Source: Acrocarpospora macrocephala (GTDB lineage: Bacteria > Actinomycetota > Actinomycetes > Streptosporangiales > Streptosporangiaceae). From it: 64,000 bases of DNA. The stretch lies in NCBI RefSeq assembly GCF_009687865.1, contig NZ_BLAE01000036.1:124001-188000 (forward strand), given 5' to 3'. This document shows positions 16,978 to 25,376 of the stretch, piece after piece. The position numbers and the translations under genes were made by a program. Position 1 is the first letter of the stretch. The number at the start of each line of letters is the position of its first letter. The notes under the pieces are model-generated. The model was given only the letters and a program-made list of their open reading frames with translations. It did no database searches and was not told the origin of the DNA.

Positions 16978-17970
16978 TCAGATCACCGTGACGGTGAATA
17001 TGCTCGGCTGGTGGTTGGGCGCGGAGACGCGAAACTGGGCGGAGTCGTCGACCGTGGCGCCCGGTCCGGCGGCCACCCGCACGGTCTGGGAGATGTTCCA
17101 GTTGGCCGGGGTGAAGGTCAGGGTCGCGCCCGACTGGATGTCCAGGTCGGGGTCGCCATTGATTCGCTCGGCCGTGACGACAGTGTCGCTCGTCGGAGCC
17201 CGTGAGAGGCGGACCGAGAAGAGGGCGGTGCCGCCGGGGGCGACGCCCAGCCACGTCGGCATGACAGCGACGAAGGGACCGGCCGTGGGCCCGATCACGC
17301 CGACGTTGACGACGTTGGAGGCGTAGCTCATGCCGCTGACGTCGATGGCTCTGGCCGACAGGGTGTAGTTGCCCGCCGGGGCGCCTAACCAGGTGAGGAC
17401 GTACGGCGCGCTGGTGGCGCTGCCGAGCAGCGTCGTGCCCGAGTAGAAGTCGATCCTGGCCGCCCAGTTGGCGGGAGTCGTGGCCGCGGACAGGCGGATG
17501 GTCGTGGGTACGGTGAAGGCCTGGCCGTTGACGGGAGAGGTCAGCCGGACCGAACGCGCTGTATTCGCCGTGCAGGGCACGTCGTTGAGCGTGAACAACG
17601 TCGGAGGTGCGTTCGTGCCGGTGTAGGTCCCGTAGAAGCCGATGGTGACGCTCTGCCCGGTGCCCAGGGCCGGTGCGACCGATGGGGCGTTCACGGTCAC
17701 GGCCGGTCCCGACTGAGTCCAGGTGCCGTTCCAGCCCACGGTGACCTGCTGGGTGCCGGGCCAGGTGAAGCGCAGGGTCCACGGGTTCACCGGGTCGCCC
17801 AGGTTGGTGACCGTGATGTTGGTGCCGAAACTGCCGCCGCTGTTCCAGGGCGGTGAGAACCAGACCGAGCACGCGATGTCCCCGTGTGCGGCGATGGGAG
17901 TGACGACCACCCCGGTCGCCGCCAGCAGCACGGTAACGGTGGACAGCGCCCATGCGCGCAGGGTTCTCAT
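16978..17970 (-). CDS. Secreted CBM2-type carbohydrate-binding protein with Ig-like domains
   Basis: A 330-aa exported protein; ATG 17970 has GGAGG eight bases upstream. After the signal peptide (cleavage near residue 30) comes a family 2 carbohydrate-binding module (about 31-135; Trp residues in SVWFSPPWNSGGSF, WTLRFTW and GWNGTWTQSG; Cys at both ends, as in CBM2 disulfides). Then an Ig/fibronectin-like domain (VRLTSPVNGQAFTVPTTIRL) and a third beta domain (VAPGGTALFSVRLSRAPTSD). No catalytic domain is present, so it may be a cellulose- or chitin-binding adhesin or a helper of separate enzymes. Confidence 0.85.
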   Translation of the reverse strand: MRTLRAWALSTVTVLLAATGVVVTPIAAHGDIACSVWFSPPWNSGGSFGTNITVTNLGDPVNPWTLRFTWPGTQQVTVGWNGTWTQSGPAVTVNAPSVAPALGTGQSVTIGFYGTYTGTNAPPTLFTLNDVPCTANTARSVRLTSPVNGQAFTVPTTIRLSAATTPANWAARIDFYSGTTLLGSATSAPYVLTWLGAPAGNYTLSARAIDVSGMSYASNVVNVGVIGPTAGPFVAVMPTWLGVAPGGTALFSVRLSRAPTSDTVVTAERINGDPDLDIQSGATLTFTPANWNISQTVRVAAGPGATVDDSAQFRVSAPNHQPSIFTVTVI

Positions 17971-18275
17971 GGCCACACCTCCGAGCGCGGAAGGGCTCTC
18001 AGATTCGGCCTGTTCCGGGCGGATGTACAGCACGACTTGATTCACCGTTGCGCAGACCTGGTAGGACTTCACCTGGGTAGCTGAAACATTCAGCTCGCTG
18101 GGCGGTGAATCCCGAAGGCGGCTACGCCGCTCGAAAACACTGCCCTGCGTCCTGGTGCGTCCCTTCGGCGGTCGCAAGCCCCTGCCCTTTCTTCGTCTCG
18201 AAGCAGATGTAATGCCAGGAGTTTCCCGCAGCACCTGCGCGCCAGCTCCTATGGGGCCGGGTCCTGCTTCGACAT
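17971..18275. other. Gene-free stretch
   Basis: Holds the GGAGG of the CBM2 gene and its presumed promoter region, then the end of the prfH side. No conserved reading frame, repeat or clear terminator was seen in the 305 bases. Confidence 0.5.
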
Positions 18276-18884
18276 TTATGGACGTTCGATACGGGTCGGG
18301 TTTCCGCGTACGAGCTCATCGTGGATACGCCAGCGGGCGGTGGTGACGGCGCGTTCTGCTGCCTCCTCACCGTGCTCGATGCGCTGTCGCAGCAGCTGCA
18401 TGGCGATGCGGCGGTTGAGGCTGAGCTGCCGCTCGGAGTCGACCACGACGACGATCCCCGAGGGGCGGTGGGTCGCCCGTACCGCTGTGCTGGCCTTGTT
18501 TCGATGTTGACCGCCGGGGCCGCCGGTGCGGCAGGCGACGATATCGACATCTGCTTCCGCGAACCTCGCGCGCGGGGTGTCGACCTGGCACGGCTGGGCG
18601 ATGATGTACCAGTTCTTTCGGCCGGTGCTGGTCCGGTAGGGGCTGGGGGCCTGCCAGCACAGCGTTCCGGTCCACGAGGCAGCGAACGGCTCCGCGCCGA
18701 CTCCTGTGATCTGGACCAGGACGGATCGGTAGGTGCCGGGCCGGTCACCGGGAACGGTCTGGACCCGATGGGTCCGCAGATCCTGCCGGCTGGCGTCGGC
18801 TTCCAGGCGGCGCAGCAGCCGGGCCAGCGCCCAGGCACATTCTTGCGGGCCACGTCCTGCCGACAGAAGCAGGTGGACGATCAT
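18276..18884 (-). CDS. prfH: Peptide chain release factor homologue PrfH
   Basis: A 202-aa class I release-factor relative. It has the catalytic GGQ (residues 124-126) in CRTGGPGGQHRNKASTAVR, so it can trigger peptidyl-tRNA hydrolysis, but it lacks the stop-codon-reading domain of RF1/RF2, which are about 360 aa. Such PrfH proteins act with RtcB on ribosomes whose 16S rRNA has been cut in the decoding centre: PrfH clears the stalled peptide and RtcB reseals the RNA (known for bacterial rtcB2-prfH pairs). Its ATG overlaps the rtcB stop as ATGA. Function here is inferred from the pair. Confidence 0.9.
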   Translation of the reverse strand: MIVHLLLSAGRGPQECAWALARLLRRLEADASRQDLRTHRVQTVPGDRPGTYRSVLVQITGVGAEPFAASWTGTLCWQAPSPYRTSTGRKNWYIIAQPCQVDTPRARFAEADVDIVACRTGGPGGQHRNKASTAVRATHRPSGIVVVVDSERQLSLNRRIAMQLLRQRIEHGEEAAERAVTTARWRIHDELVRGNPTRIERP

Positions 18885-20080
18885 GCTCGGCCTCGCTTAC
18901 GGCGGTGGCCCCGACGGTCCCGTTGGGGCGTCGACCCGATGTCAGGCGTCTTGTAGGTGACCAGGGGGACCGTGGTGGCCACGGGCGTGGCCAGCTCATG
19001 GTGGACGAGGTCGGCGATCACTTGCTCGATGCGCTTGTAGGCCGTTGGCGCCTCCTCGAAGAGCAGTTGGCGATCGCCGCACACCACCACCGAGCCCACC
19101 GGTGTGCGGCGCAACTCCTCGACCGTGTGCTTGGCCCGGCCCCGGCGCAGAGCGTCGGCACGCGACATCTTGCGGCCCGCGCCGTGCGCCACCGAATGGT
19201 TGGCGTCCGGCCCGGCGTGGGCGGCCACGAGGTAGGAACGGGTGCCTCGCGTGCCCGCGATGAGCACGTCGCGGCGGTCACCCGGTGCCGCCCCCTTGCG
19301 GTGCAGGTAGACCCCGTCGCGGATCTCGACCAGGTTGTGGCACTGGTCGACAATCGGCTCGGTAGGCTCGGTCCCCAGGGCATGGGCGACCCGGGCAGCC
19401 AGCAACCGCCGGTTGAGTGATCCCCAGCGTACGGCGTCGTCATGCATCGCCAGATAGGCGCCGGGATCAGGAGCGGGGCCCGCACCGTGGACCGCGGTGT
19501 GCGCCCTCAGGATCCGCTCGCCCAGCCCTCGGGAACCGCTGTGGACGATGAGAACGTGATCGCCGGCGGCGAGCCCGAGACGACTCGCGTGACCCGGCTC
19601 GAAGACCGTCTCGATCCGCGCCAACTCCACGAAGTGATTGCCTCGGCCGACCGTTCCGAGACCCTCGAGGTGACCGGCGGGAACATCGCCCTTCACAACG
19701 GCCCAGGCCGGGTCGCCGGCATCCTGCCCAGGGCTCAGCGCACGGTCGAGGTCGGGAAACCGGGCGGCAAGCTTCGCGGGTACGGCCCGCTTGAGCGTGA
19801 TGGGGAACACGGCGATACCGCAGCCGATGTCGGAGCCCACCAGAAACGGATACAACACGGTCGACGCCATGGCGGCCCCGATCGGGGCCCCCTTGCCGGG
19901 GTGCAGGTCCGGCATGGCGGCAACGTGCGTCATGCCATCGAGAGCGGCCACCTGGTGGCACTGCACGAGGGCATCGGACTCGATCCAGCTTGCGGGGGAA
20001 GAGAACACGGAAATGGTGGCCGAACCCATGGCCGGCGTGGACGACGGCAGGGACTCCTGCCGAGAGTATTGCTGAGACAA
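18881..20080 (-). CDS. rtcB: RtcB-family RNA ligase (RtcB2 group)
   Basis: The 399-aa product is a GTP-dependent, Mn-dependent RNA ligase joining 2',3'-cyclic phosphate (or 3'-phosphate) and 5'-OH ends. Key motifs are GSDIGCGIAVF (metal-binding Cys), GRGNHFVEL, HSGSRGLG and HSVAHGAGRKMSR with the His that takes GMP. The start is a TTG with GGAG eight bases upstream; ATG 20029 is a weaker option with no ribosome site. The C-terminal tail is unusually basic (QRDRRGHRRKRGRA). Coupled to prfH, it fits the RtcB2 group used against rRNA-cutting toxins rather than tRNA splicing. A GGAAC-acagc-GTTCC palindrome lies about 100 bases upstream. Confidence 0.93.
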   Translation of the reverse strand: MSQQYSRQESLPSSTPAMGSATISVFSSPASWIESDALVQCHQVAALDGMTHVAAMPDLHPGKGAPIGAAMASTVLYPFLVGSDIGCGIAVFPITLKRAVPAKLAARFPDLDRALSPGQDAGDPAWAVVKGDVPAGHLEGLGTVGRGNHFVELARIETVFEPGHASRLGLAAGDHVLIVHSGSRGLGERILRAHTAVHGAGPAPDPGAYLAMHDDAVRWGSLNRRLLAARVAHALGTEPTEPIVDQCHNLVEIRDGVYLHRKGAAPGDRRDVLIAGTRGTRSYLVAAHAGPDANHSVAHGAGRKMSRADALRRGRAKHTVEELRRTPVGSVVVCGDRQLLFEEAPTAYKRIEQVIADLVHHELATPVATTVPLVTYKTPDIGSTPQRDRRGHRRKRGRA

Positions 20081-20180
20081 AGACGTTTCTCCGCGGAAAG
20101 GATGTGGGCAGACGGCAGTACGGCACGGGTTGGCGCCGTGAGATCTCGCAGTGGCGGGTTGCTGTCCGTCAGAACGTCAT

Positions 20181-20195
20181 GGAACACAGCGTTCC
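20181..20195. promoter_or_regulatory. Short palindrome upstream of rtcB
   Basis: GGAAC (20181-20185), acagc, GTTCC (20191-20195). It lies in the only sizable gap before rtcB-prfH and could be an operator for damage-dependent expression. No regulator gene of the pair is seen. Confidence 0.3.
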
Positions 20196-20251
20196 CTGAG
20201 CCCATGCGCGAGGCAAATGGTTTTCAGTCGAGCTGAAGGTGAACTGAGCGT

Positions 20252-21847
20252 CTAGGGACGGCAGCGCTTGAGGCCGTCCGGGGCGTAGCAGGGCAGGTGG
20301 CCGAAGGCCTTGAGCACGTCCTGGCCGCCGCCTCTGATCACGTAGTTGAGGAAGCTCAAGGTCAGCGAGTCGGCGGCCGGCGTGCCGCGGGTGTAGGCGT
20401 ACTCGATCTCGGTGAAGCGGTAGCTGTCCTCGCCGATCGCGCGGAGCGACGGCGCGTGGCCGTCGATGTTCAGGGTGTGCAGCCCCTTGGAGACGGCCGC
20501 GGCCCGCAGTTCGCTGTAGCCGATGGCACCCGGCACCTGGGCCACCGTCTTGAGCACCTCGGCTGTGCTGTTGAGCTCACAACGGACGGTCTTGTCCTGC
20601 GGGGAGTTCTTGTTCACGCAGTCGCGGGAAGTGAAGGCGGGCTCGCCCTGTCCACCGAGGATCCGCCGGCGAAACAGGTCCCGGGTGCCGGAGTTGGCGT
20701 CCCGGCTCACGAGCCGGATGGGGAGGTCGGGGCCGCCGAGGTCCGTCCAGTTGGTCACGTCGGCCCGATAGATCCTGCGTATCTGGTCGATGGTCAGATC
20801 CTTCACGCCGACCTTGTCGTTGACCACGAGCGCGAAGGCCGCCACCGCGACCTGGTCCCCGTACAGGCCGGTGAAGCTGGGCGGCTTGGGACCGTCCGAC
20901 AGGACGAGCACGGCCGGGGAGTCGGCCTGCGCCAGCTCCCGCAGACCCTCGTTGCTGCCGTGCGCGTCCACGATGATCTCGGACCGTGCGCAGTCCGCGG
21001 TGTACTGACGGGCGAGTTGTTCCATGGCGGGGGCGAAGGCCGTAGAGCCGATCACCCTCAGTTCGCCCGTTGCGCACCCCATGGGAGCCGTCGGCCGGAA
21101 GACGATGATGCCCGCCAGCGTGATGAGGCTGAGGGCGAGTACGACGACGGTCGTCAGCGCGGACCTGCTGAACAGGGGCGGCTTGTCATCGACCGACATA
21201 CTGCGGGTGGATTCGACCCTGCCGTCCCGGATGCCGCCGCTGACGTCGATCTTGCCGCCGACGGGGCCGCCGCTGAGCAGGACGAGCAGCTTGAAGTGCT
21301 CGTCCTCGTTGAGCGGTACGCGCGGCAGCTGAATGACGTGGTCCTTGTACTGCATGCCGCCCTTGTCCTCGACCGGGTCGAAGTGGTGCAGCAGATGCTT
21401 CGCCTTGGGATCGGCGATGACCTCGACGGCCCACACGGTCCGCTCGGCGAAGATGACGTTGAGGCCATGATTCTTGTCCGGATTGGTGTAGTCGGTCTCG
21501 GCGATGCTGGTCGTGCCGGTGTTCTCGACGCGGAGCAGCACGAGGGTGGGGTTGGCGGGGATGGGCTGGTCGGCGCCGGTCTGGTTGGTGAACAGGCCCA
21601 GTCGCGCCTTCGGCTGCCCGTGTTCCTCACCCAGGTCGCTGATCGCGGTGTCCATCTGTACGCGATGGCCGATGCGCTTGCCGCGTCGCGTACGGAGCTG
21701 AAGCAGGCCGCCCACGGCCGGCGCCACGAGCCCGAGCAGTGCGGCCGTCACGGCGACGATGTTCTCGGGGCTGAACCAGTTCACGCTCGCCAAGCCTCGT
21801 ATTACGCCAGAAGCCACTAAATCCCGACAGGAGGCGAGCACGCACAC
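20252..21847 (-). CDS. Membrane-anchored PstS-like substrate-binding protein
   Basis: A 531-aa protein with two membrane helices (about 29-50 and 229-251). The basic residues after helix 1 put the middle domain (about 55-225) inside the cell and the C-terminal part outside. That part is a phosphate-binding-protein-like domain (PBP_like): GELRVIGSTAFAPAMEQLA, AHGSNEGLREL, TIDQIRRIYRADVTNWTDLGG and SRDANSGTRDLFRRRIL, close to PstS. No pst transport genes are nearby, so a sensing or scavenging role is more likely than transport. The start is uncertain: GTG 21784 would drop 21 residues. Confidence 0.8.
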   Translation of the reverse strand: MCVLASCRDLVASGVIRGLASVNWFSPENIVAVTAALLGLVAPAVGGLLQLRTRRGKRIGHRVQMDTAISDLGEEHGQPKARLGLFTNQTGADQPIPANPTLVLLRVENTGTTSIAETDYTNPDKNHGLNVIFAERTVWAVEVIADPKAKHLLHHFDPVEDKGGMQYKDHVIQLPRVPLNEDEHFKLLVLLSGGPVGGKIDVSGGIRDGRVESTRSMSVDDKPPLFSRSALTTVVVLALSLITLAGIIVFRPTAPMGCATGELRVIGSTAFAPAMEQLARQYTADCARSEIIVDAHGSNEGLRELAQADSPAVLVLSDGPKPPSFTGLYGDQVAVAAFALVVNDKVGVKDLTIDQIRRIYRADVTNWTDLGGPDLPIRLVSRDANSGTRDLFRRRILGGQGEPAFTSRDCVNKNSPQDKTVRCELNSTAEVLKTVAQVPGAIGYSELRAAAVSKGLHTLNIDGHAPSLRAIGEDSYRFTEIEYAYTRGTPAADSLTLSFLNYVIRGGGQDVLKAFGHLPCYAPDGLKRCRP

Positions 21848-22017
21848 ATCGCCTCTTGATCACGCTATGTGGGCAGAAAAAGGAATGAAGATCATTAGCT
21901 GATCAGTCGTCGAATGTTCACCCCGAAGACGCGAATGCCGGACTGAGGCCCGCCCGCGGCCGCTGTGCCGCTCCCACCGGCCTTATGCTCGGGCGGTAGA
22001 GTGCCGTCCCGATGGGT

Positions 22018-22701
22018 TCAGGGCCGATCGTAGAGAGCCCACCGGTCAAGGTGCCTGAGTGCCCGCGCGTAGGCGCGCTCGCTCGTTTGGGCAGTCAGTC
22101 CGGCGAAGAACATGTGCTCAGCCGCGAGGCGTTCAGCATCGGCCAGGTCGGTCGGCGGACGGGAAACCACGAAGCCAGTGGCCAGGCCGACGACGGTGGG
22201 TTCGGCCCCGTACCGGTCGTACCAGCGGTGAGCTGCCGCGACGAGCAACTCGGGTTCATGCCCCTCCGAATAATACGAGTTCAGGTAGGCGAACGCGGCC
22301 CATGGCTGGGGGCGCGGCAGGATCACCAGGTCCTGCGGCACACCAAAGTGGGCAATGTCATAGCCATCAAGGTTGTATCCCTCCTCACCGGTGCCGACAT
22401 CCCGAGGGGCATATCGAGCGCTGATCTCCGCGATGCGGCCGTAGACGTCGACCTCTGCGGCTCTGGCCAGCACATCAGATGGCGCATTGCGTGGGTCAGT
22501 GGAGAAGACATAGTCAACGTCGAAGGCGGTTACCCGGTCCAACACAAGGATTGGATAGAAATCCGGCAGAGCAGTCCGTACCTGCCGCCACAGCTGTTGC
22601 CCATCGCCGGTGACGTGAACCACGAGGACAGACTCGCCAAGAACCTGAAACTCTTCAACGGGATACAACTCGAGGCCGGCGACACTCACGATGTCCCTCA
22701 C
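22018..22701 (-). CDS. DUF4253 protein
   Basis: A 227-aa cytosolic protein. The C-terminal half (VPQDLVILPRPQPWAAFAYL, HEPELLVAAAHRWYDRYGAE, RPPTDLADAERLAAEHMFF) is the DUF4253 domain. Biochemical function is unknown. Such genes are often single, mobile-looking genes in actinomycetes, and this one borders the cassette-like region to its right. Confidence 0.85.
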   Translation of the reverse strand: MRDIVSVAGLELYPVEEFQVLGESVLVVHVTGDGQQLWRQVRTALPDFYPILVLDRVTAFDVDYVFSTDPRNAPSDVLARAAEVDVYGRIAEISARYAPRDVGTGEEGYNLDGYDIAHFGVPQDLVILPRPQPWAAFAYLNSYYSEGHEPELLVAAAHRWYDRYGAEPTVVGLATGFVVSRPPTDLADAERLAAEHMFFAGLTAQTSERAYARALRHLDRWALYDRP

Positions 22702-22975
22702 GAAAAACGAATTTACGCGATTCTTGATCAGTTGCGACGAAGTCAGCCATCCTGACCGCGCACACCCGCGTAGCCTCCCCGGCCTGTGGAGTCTCGGCCG
22801 CTCGGGACGTCTCGCATACGACTGAATGATCTTGCGCCGCTGGTCGTAGCGGGCGCGTTACAGAACTTCGGAACGGCATCCGCTCATGCCGCGGATGGAG
22901 CGGCCTGGCCACGCGCCGCCGCCAGGGCGACTGGCGGGTAGCCCGGGCCGGGGCAGCCTGCCTAGAGTTGATCTG

Positions 22976-23458
22976 GTGACCTACTTGCGCGATACCGGGG
23001 AAGTAAGTGCCGAGTTCCGTGTCCACGATGACGTGGAGAGCCTCACCTTTCGTACGTCGGGCACGCATGTGCGGTTCGTGGCGCCGGGCGCGGCGACCAG
23101 GGGGCAGTTCGGTCTGTTCGAGTGGAACATGCAGCCACGCACGGCTGGTGCGGACGCACACTTCCACAAGACGTTCTCCGAGTCGTTCTTTGTCACGTCC
23201 GGCACGGTCGAGTTCTACGACGGCAACCGCTGGATGCTGGCTCAAGCGGGTGACTTCCTGTACGTACCGATGGGTGGCGTCCACGGATTCCGCGCCCTCA
23301 GCGACGAACCCTCCTCGATGCTGATCTTGTTTGCTCCGGGTGCGCCACGGGAGGAGTACTTTCGTGAGCTCGCGGCAATCCGGGACAACGGCCGGACACT
23401 GACCGAGGACCAGTGGACGGAGTTCTTCGCCCAACACGACCAGTACCGCGCCGAGTAA
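22976..23458 (+). CDS. Small cupin protein
   Basis: A 160-aa single-domain cupin: DAHFHKTFSESFFVTSGTVEFY (two His and Glu of motif 1) and AGDFLYVPMGGVHGFRA (His of motif 2), so a full metal site is likely. GTG 22976 was taken as the start because the upstream frame is low-complexity. The role could be a dioxygenase, isomerase or sensor; nothing nearby decides. It ends three bases before a recombinase remnant. Confidence 0.85.
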   Translation: MTYLRDTGEVSAEFRVHDDVESLTFRTSGTHVRFVAPGAATRGQFGLFEWNMQPRTAGADAHFHKTFSESFFVTSGTVEFYDGNRWMLAQAGDFLYVPMGGVHGFRALSDEPSSMLILFAPGAPREEYFRELAAIRDNGRTLTEDQWTEFFAQHDQYRAE

Positions 23459-23461
23459 TCG

Positions 23462-23584
23462 CCGATCCATCGCATTGCCCGCCACGCCGACCCGCGCACC
23501 ACGATGCGCTACGACCGCGCCCGCAACGACCTCAACCGGCACCCGAACTTCATCCTCGCCGCCTAGATGGCCTCCGGCACCTGA
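23462..23584 (+). pseudogene. C-terminal remnant of a tyrosine recombinase (integrase)
   Basis: With no start codon, the frame reads IHRIARHADPRTTMRYD, then RARNDLNRHPNFILAA, a TAG at 23564-23566, then MASGT and TGA. This is the catalytic tail of phage/ICE-type tyrosine recombinases: the last His of the box is in ARHAD and the nucleophile Tyr is in TMRYD. Intact relatives read ILAAYMASGT, so TAG probably replaced TAC. Everything upstream is lost. The 26 bases after it look like the end of a tRNA gene on the other strand (GACTCGAAC, complement of a T-loop), as expected at an integration site. Confidence 0.7.
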
Positions 23585-23602
23585 CTCGTGACCCGAGGAG
23601 GG

Positions 23603-23632
23603 ACTCGAACGCACTGGTCTGCCGATGTGCGT
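23603..23632. repeat. 30-bp direct repeat R1, copy A
   Basis: Identical over 30 bases to 29563-29592. It is made of ACTCGA followed by a 6-bp inverted repeat ACGCAC - 12 bases - GTGCGT whose spacer is TGGTCTGCCGAT. It contains the array core TCTGCCG and lies 18 bases after the recombinase remnant. Confidence 0.9.
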
Positions 23633-23670
23633 GCGTGTCAGGTCGAATATGGTCCCGGTATGCTCCGCCC

Positions 23671-24471
23671 ATGGGGGCAGACGAGATCACGCCGCAGCTG
23701 TTTCCCAACCGTTTTGCGGATGCGGTCGGACCCAGTGCGGGCGGGCCTGCCCGCGATCGTTGCCGGTGCGTCGGCCACTCGGTCGCGACCCGGTCTGCGA
23801 CCGTCTCCTTCCACAGGGACCGGCAGGATACCGAGGCGGCGGGCTGGCAGCATCTGCTTGCGCTGATCGACGAGGCGGTTGCGGATGGACGGACGGTATT
23901 CAAGCCGTTCGTGGATCTGAGCGCTCCCGAGCGGCGACAGATTGTCACGCTACCGCCAGCGATCGCGAAGCTGACCGCCGTCAAACATCTGGAGCTCTAC
24001 GGCACAAATCTGGTTCGCATCCCGCCCGAGATCGGGGCCATGACGAGCCTTGAGGTCTTCGAGCCCTACACCTCCCACAGACTGCATTGGTATCCGTATG
24101 AGCTGACTAGATGCGCCAAGTTGGCCGACAGCACGGTGAGCACGCGCGTCCTGTACGGCAATTTCAAGTTCCGGCCGCCGTTTCCGAAGCTGCGGCCGGT
24201 GACCGGCGTAGGAGAGGCAGACTTCGAAGCGCTCGACCCGGGCGTGTGGGGCGCCGACGCGGTGCGGACCTGCAGCATCTGCGACGGGCCGGTCCAAGGT
24301 GAGCTTCACCAGGTCTGGATCTCTCGCCTGGTCGGCACCGACGTGCTGCCGTTCCTGGTGAATGCATGTTCCGCGGCGTGTGTGGCGGCGCTGCCGGAGC
24401 CGCACCCCGGGTACTTTCCAACGCCGCACACCGGCGGTCCGGACATCGTGCAGTCGGCCGCCAGACGATGA
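23671..24471 (+). CDS. Leucine-rich-repeat protein with Cys pairs
   Basis: A 266-aa protein. The middle has an LRR-like segment (IAKLTAVKHLELYGTNLVRI, PPEIGAMTSLEVFEPY). The C-terminal part has TCSICDG and NACSAACVAAL, a CxxC/CxxxC arrangement that may bind zinc. ATG 23671 lies six bases after TATGCT, so a leaderless transcript is likely. The first 60 residues look unlike the rest and may be mis-started. It sits just after repeat R1. Function is unknown; LRR plus possible zinc knuckle suggests protein binding. Confidence 0.75.
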   Translation: MGADEITPQLFPNRFADAVGPSAGGPARDRCRCVGHSVATRSATVSFHRDRQDTEAAGWQHLLALIDEAVADGRTVFKPFVDLSAPERRQIVTLPPAIAKLTAVKHLELYGTNLVRIPPEIGAMTSLEVFEPYTSHRLHWYPYELTRCAKLADSTVSTRVLYGNFKFRPPFPKLRPVTGVGEADFEALDPGVWGADAVRTCSICDGPVQGELHQVWISRLVGTDVLPFLVNACSAACVAALPEPHPGYFPTPHTGGPDIVQSAARR

Positions 24472-24689
24472 GGTAGCGACCACGATCCCGTCGCGAACTC
24501 TCACCACGGACCACCGGCCCGCTTTGGGTTGGCACGCTTTGGCGGACAGCAGGCGATTGCGGCTCAACTACGCACCGTCGAGGCAGGCGATCCATCCCAG
24601 GCACTACGGCCACGATGAGGCGATCCGACACGCTGATCGGCCGTCCCGCTCCCAGAAGCATCCTCTTCTGCCGCTGGTCGAATCCTCGC

Positions 24690-25289
24690 TCAGGTCCGGC
24701 TGGTGATGGGATAGCCGGCTTGGAAGGCGAGTCGATGGTCGGCGTCTTCGGCAAGGCGGGTCAGGACCGTGTCGAGGTCCATGAACGCTTGCCAGGGCTC
24801 CTGCCCGGCCGCGAGGGCGAGGTGGTCGACGACTAATTGTTCGAGATCGGGAACGCGTTTGGCCTTCCAGATCTTGTCGGCCAGGCTTACCAGCAGATCC
24901 TCGACTGCGATGTCGGGCCGGGTCCAGTCGGCGTGGGTACGGGCGAAGCGGGCCATCGGCTCGGTGACCCCGTGGTCGAGCAGGAGCCGATAGCCTGCGT
25001 GCTCATGCGCGGATCCAGGACCGGATAGTTCGCCGGTGTGGATGGTCTTGCCGATGTCGTGGGTGGCCGCGCCGAACAGGACCGCCTCGCGGTCGATGGC
25101 AAGGCTCGGGTACTCGCGGGCGATCCAGTCGAGGAGCTGGTAGGCGACGTCGTGAACGGCCCTTAAATGCGCCGCGAGTCTGGGCGGCGCGACCAGGTCC
25201 CGGAGCAGACGAGCAACCTGATCGGGCAGCGGCCGCAATACCGGCCCCCCGAGGTCGCTCAACGCACGCTCCAGCGCGGCCGAAGTCAC
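24690..25289 (-). CDS. HD-domain phosphohydrolase-like protein
   Basis: A 199-aa protein with an HD fold: His46 (RAVHDVAYQ), the His77-Asp78 pair in ATHDIGK, and His95/His97 in SAHEHAGY. These are the metal ligands of the HD superfamily, whose members cleave phosphate esters of nucleotides. The GTG at 25289 is the best start because further upstream the frame enters repeat R2. No ribosome site is visible. It may have been inserted as a cassette and lost part of its native promoter. The substrate is unknown. Confidence 0.8.
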   Translation of the reverse strand: MTSAALERALSDLGGPVLRPLPDQVARLLRDLVAPPRLAAHLRAVHDVAYQLLDWIAREYPSLAIDREAVLFGAATHDIGKTIHTGELSGPGSAHEHAGYRLLLDHGVTEPMARFARTHADWTRPDIAVEDLLVSLADKIWKAKRVPDLEQLVVDHLALAAGQEPWQAFMDLDTVLTRLAEDADHRLAFQAGYPITSRT

Positions 25290-25318
25290 ATCGAAACGGT
25301 ATCCGGCACCTGCCCACA

Positions 25319-25376
25319 CTCTTCTGCCGCGAAGCGCGCGGTCTTCGACTGTTGCGCCGCCGTCCGACTTTGCCGA
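25319..25376. repeat. 58-bp direct repeat R2, copy A
   Basis: Identical over 58 bases to 27940-27997. It begins CTCTTCTGCCGCGAAGCGCG and contains a small palindrome (CCGCG - aagcg - CGCGG). It lies 30 bases upstream of the HD gene start and carries the core TCTGCCG at 25323. Confidence 0.92.

Noticed and set aside
20252-21847. Phosphate ABC importer component PstS
   Set aside because: It has two membrane helices and an inner domain and no pst genes beside it, so simple PstS was not called.
23588-23632. Functional tRNA gene beside the recombinase remnant
   Set aside because: Only the T-loop/acceptor-like half is present; no D-arm, anticodon arm or pairing acceptor stem.
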